DNA of 64,000 nucleotides from Actinomycetes bacterium (lineage in GTDB: Bacteria; Actinomycetota; Acidimicrobiia; Acidimicrobiales; Ilumatobacteraceae), in assembly GCA_029782355.1 (NCBI GenBank), contig JAKOUY010000016.1, positions 496,001 to 560,000 of the forward strand. The letters are read 5' to 3'. Below, piece by piece: positions 61,828-64,000 of this stretch. The notes beneath the pieces are model-generated. The model saw nothing but the letters and a program-made list of their open reading frames with translations, did no database searches and had not been told where the DNA came from. Each line of letters begins with the position of its first letter. Position 1 is the stretch's first letter. Position numbers and translations under genes: made by a program.

Positions 61828-64000
61828 CGTGAAGACCGACGCCCCGGCCGACGCCGCGCCCGAGCCGCCGAAGAAGACCACGCTGTCGATCACCGTCGAC
61901 GGTCGGGCGCACGAGGCCCAGCCGGGCCAGCTGGTCATCGACGCCTGCGAGGACGCCGGGACCTACGTGCCGCGGTTCTGCTACCACCACCGGATGAACC
62001 CGGTGGGCATGTGCCGGCAGTGCCTGGTGGAGGTCGAGGGGCCGCGAGGGCCGATGATGGTGGTCAGCTGCATGACCCCGGTGGCCGAGGGCCAGGTGGT
62101 GCGGACCGAGACGCCCGGCGTCAAGCGTGCCCAGGAGGGCGTGCTGGAGATGCTGCTGGCCAACCACCCGCTCGACTGCCCGGTGTGCGACAAGGGCGGC
62201 GAGTGCCCGCTGCAGGACCAGGCCTTCAGCCACGGACCAGGCGAGAGCCGGTACGTGGAGGAGAAGCGGCACTACGAGAAGCCGATCCCGATCAGCGATC
62301 TGGTGCTGCTGGACCGCGAGCGGTGCATCCTGTGCGACCGCTGCACCCGGTTCGCCGACGAGGTGGCCGGCGACAAGCTGATCCACTTCATCAGCCGGGG
62401 CAACGCCACCCAGGTCAACACCTTCCCTGACGAGCCGTTCGCCAGCTACTTCAGTGGCAACACCGTGCAGATCTGCCCGGTGGGTGCACTGACCGCCACG
62501 CCCTACCGGTTCAAGGCCCGCCCGTGGGACCTGACCCAGGTGGAGAGCACCTGCACGACCTGCGCCGTGGGCTGCCGCATCGTCGTGCAGGGCAGTCGCG
62601 ACCAGCTGCTGCGCTACCAGGGGGTCGACAGCGATCCGGTCAACTGGGGCTGGCTGTGCGACCGCGGCCGGTTCAACTTCGAGGCGGTCAACAGTGACCA
62701 GCGGCTCGGCACCCCACTGGTGCGCGAGCAGGGCGAGCTCCGCCCGACCGGGTGGAGCGAGGCCCTGGCCCGGGCGGCCCAGCTGATCCGCGAGGCCGTG
62801 GACGCCGGTGGTCCCGGCAGCGTGGCCGTGCTGGGTGGAGCGCGCGGCACCAACGAGGATGCCTTCGCCTGGGCCCGGCTGGCCCACGACGTGATCGGCA
62901 CCCCGCACGTCAGCGCCCAGCTGGGTGACGGCATGCCGGTCGGCCTCCTGGCGCTCAACCGGGCGACGATCGACGAGGCCGCGTCGGCCTCCACCATCGT
63001 GCTCCTCGGACCGGACCTCAAAGAAGAGCTGCCCGTGCTGTACCTCCGACTGCGCGACGCGGCCGAGAAGCGGCGCAGCCGGATCCTGGAGTTCACCCCC
63101 AAGCCGGGCGGGATGACCCGCTACGCCTGGAAGTCGATCGGGTACGAGCCGGGCACCCAGGTGGGCGCGGTGCACGCCGCGCTGGCCAACGACGAGATCG
63201 CCCAGCAGCTGGGCGCTGGCAACGTGGTCATCGTGGCCGGGCGGGCCAACCTGGCCGAGACCTCGGCCGCCCAGGTGGCGGCGCTCGGCGAGCTGCTGGC
63301 CGCTGTTCCCGGCGCGAAGGTGCTCCCGGCCCTGCGCCGCGGCAACGTGGTCGGTGCCGTCCAGCTGGGGATGCGCCCGGGCAAGGACGGCATGGACAGC
63401 CGGGCGGCGCTGGCCGCTGCGGCTGACGGCACGGTCGAGTGCCTGATCCTGGTGGGCAGCGATCCGCTCAGCGACGTTCCCGACGCCGATCTGGCCCGCC
63501 GAGCGATGGCCGGCGCCCGCCGGATCATTGCCGTGGACGCGCTGCCGTCGCCGTCGACGGCCCTCGCCGACGTGGTCCTGGCCGCAGCGGCGTTCGCCGA
63601 GAAGTCCGGAACGACCACCAACCTCGAAGGCCGGGTGACGACGGTCGGTCAGAAGGTCACGGCCCGCCACACGGCCCGGCCGGACTGGATGATCGCCGCC
63701 CAGCTGGCCGCGGCACTCGGCACCGACCTCGGCCTGGAGTCCGAAGCGGACGTGCTGGCGGCGATGGCCGAGCTCAACGACAGCTACGCCGAGATCAGCG
63801 CTGCGGCCCTGGCCGCCGCCCCGGACGGCGTGCTGGCCCACGTGCCGACGACGCTGGACCCGATCAATCCCCCCACCGTGGCCGTGCCCGATCGCAACAG
63901 CTACGACTTCCGGCTGGTCGTCAGCCGCAAGCTGTACGACGCCGCCGTCGGCACGGCGCATTCACCGTCGCTGGCCCATCTGGCCGGTGGCGCGACGATC
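61820..64000 (+). CDS. nuoG: NADH-quinone oxidoreductase subunit G (3' end outside window)
   Basis: About 727 residues are visible and no stop is reached. The N-terminal 2Fe-2S box is C-x10-C-x2-C ending MCRQC (about residue 64), followed by the HPLDCPVCDKGGECPLQD segment of cluster N5 (about 114) and the 4Fe-4S box CILCDRCTRF with CPVGAL (about 173-225). A further CTTCAVGC...WLCDRGRF set (about 239-285) could bind cluster N7. The rest is the molybdopterin-oxidoreductase-like domain. ATG 61820 lies inside the nuoF end (8-nt overlap). Confidence 0.95.
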   Translation, partial: MSDVKTDAPADAAPEPPKKTTLSITVDGRAHEAQPGQLVIDACEDAGTYVPRFCYHHRMNPVGMCRQCLVEVEGPRGPMMVVSCMTPVAEGQVVRTETPGVKRAQEGVLEMLLANHPLDCPVCDKGGECPLQDQAFSHGPGESRYVEEKRHYEKPIPISDLVLLDRERCILCDRCTRFADEVAGDKLIHFISRGNATQVNTFPDEPFASYFSGNTVQICPVGALTATPYRFKARPWDLTQVESTCTTCAVGCRIVVQGSRDQLLRYQGVDSDPVNWGWLCDRGRFNFEAVNSDQRLGTPLVREQGELRPTGWSEALARAAQLIREAVDAGGPGSVAVLGGARGTNEDAFAWARLAHDVIGTPHVSAQLGDGMPVGLLALNRATIDEAASASTIVLLGPDLKEELPVLYLRLRDAAEKRRSRILEFTPKPGGMTRYAWKSIGYEPGTQVGAVHAALANDEIAQQLGAGNVVIVAGRANLAETSAAQVAALGELLAAVPGAKVLPALRRGNVVGAVQLGMRPGKDGMDSRAALAAAADGTVECLILVGSDPLSDVPDADLARRAMAGARRIIAVDALPSPSTALADVVLAAAAFAEKSGTTTNLEGRVTTVGQKVTARHTARPDWMIAAQLAAALGTDLGLESEADVLAAMAELNDSYAEISAAALAAAPDGVLAHVPTTLDPINPPTVAVPDRNSYDFRLVVSRKLYDAAVGTAHSPSLAHLAGGATI

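Noticed and set aside
61778-63961. Long minus-strand frame opposite nuoG
   Set aside because: It is a shadow of nuoG, whose iron-sulfur motifs on the plus strand are unmistakable.

Overview
The window is about 70% G+C, densely coded on both strands, and has the features of an actinobacterium: ClpC, a WXG100 protein, an F420-type (LLM) oxidoreductase, a geranylgeranyl-reductase-like flavoprotein, many GTG starts and many start codons placed 6-8 nt after a TANNNT hexamer (likely leaderless mRNAs). The split, b6-like cytochrome b next to nuo genes differs from the fused QcrB of well-known Actinobacteria. Together with the ethylmalonyl-CoA gene ccr this suggests an aerobic heterotroph of a deep actinobacterial class such as Acidimicrobiia. 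That placement is inference, not proof.

Layout. 1-5.1 kb: C-terminal part of a membrane-anchored Thr/Pro-linker protein, small membrane and LPxTG-like proteins, a three-gene minus operon (thiamine-binding-like protein, HTH regulator, HAD hydrolase), a WXG100 protein and an M20 amidohydrolase. 5.1-13 kb: GH38 alpha-mannosidase with a beta-lactamase-fold esterase, an SDR, an ATP-dependent DNA ligase and a CopC/CopD protein. 13-17 kb: dnaX-recR and a thiolase. 17-23.6 kb: a fructose-type (frc) ABC transporter with PfkB kinase and a divergent LacI regulator around four operators, then an rRNA methyltransferase. 23.7-29.2 kb: an AbiEi/DUF559 protein flanked by a repeated palindrome, methylmalonyl/ethylmalonyl-CoA epimerase, crotonyl-CoA carboxylase/reductase, an LLM oxidoreductase and an enoyl-CoA hydratase-like protein. 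29.2-34.1 kb: a heterodimeric ABC exporter, an A24 prepilin peptidase and a 5'-3' exonuclease. 34.1-36.3 kb: SRP RNA, tRNA-Ser(GGA) and a decayed AlbA_2/ATPase regulator gene. 36-44 kb: small enzymes, AlkB-like oxygenase, RadA, LppM-like lipoprotein and ClpC. 44-50.4 kb: lipoprotein, polyprenyl diphosphate synthase, an Hsp70-like protein with a large duplicated extracellular part, and a geranylgeranyl reductase-like protein (quinone or lipid side-chain enzymes).

50.5-64 kb is the respiratory block. A monohaem cytochrome c is encoded divergently from a long plus-strand run: small membrane protein, 2[4Fe-4S] ferredoxin, cytochrome b6-like protein with the haem-ci cysteine, subunit-IV-like protein, Rieske protein, dihaem cytochrome c, another membrane protein and nuoABCDEFG (nuoG runs off the end). 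Many junctions overlap by 1-8 nt, so the genes are probably co-transcribed and would join NADH oxidation to quinol oxidation. This block, with its extra ferredoxin, two unassigned membrane proteins and a short N-terminal motif shared between two of its proteins, is the most unusual part of the window.
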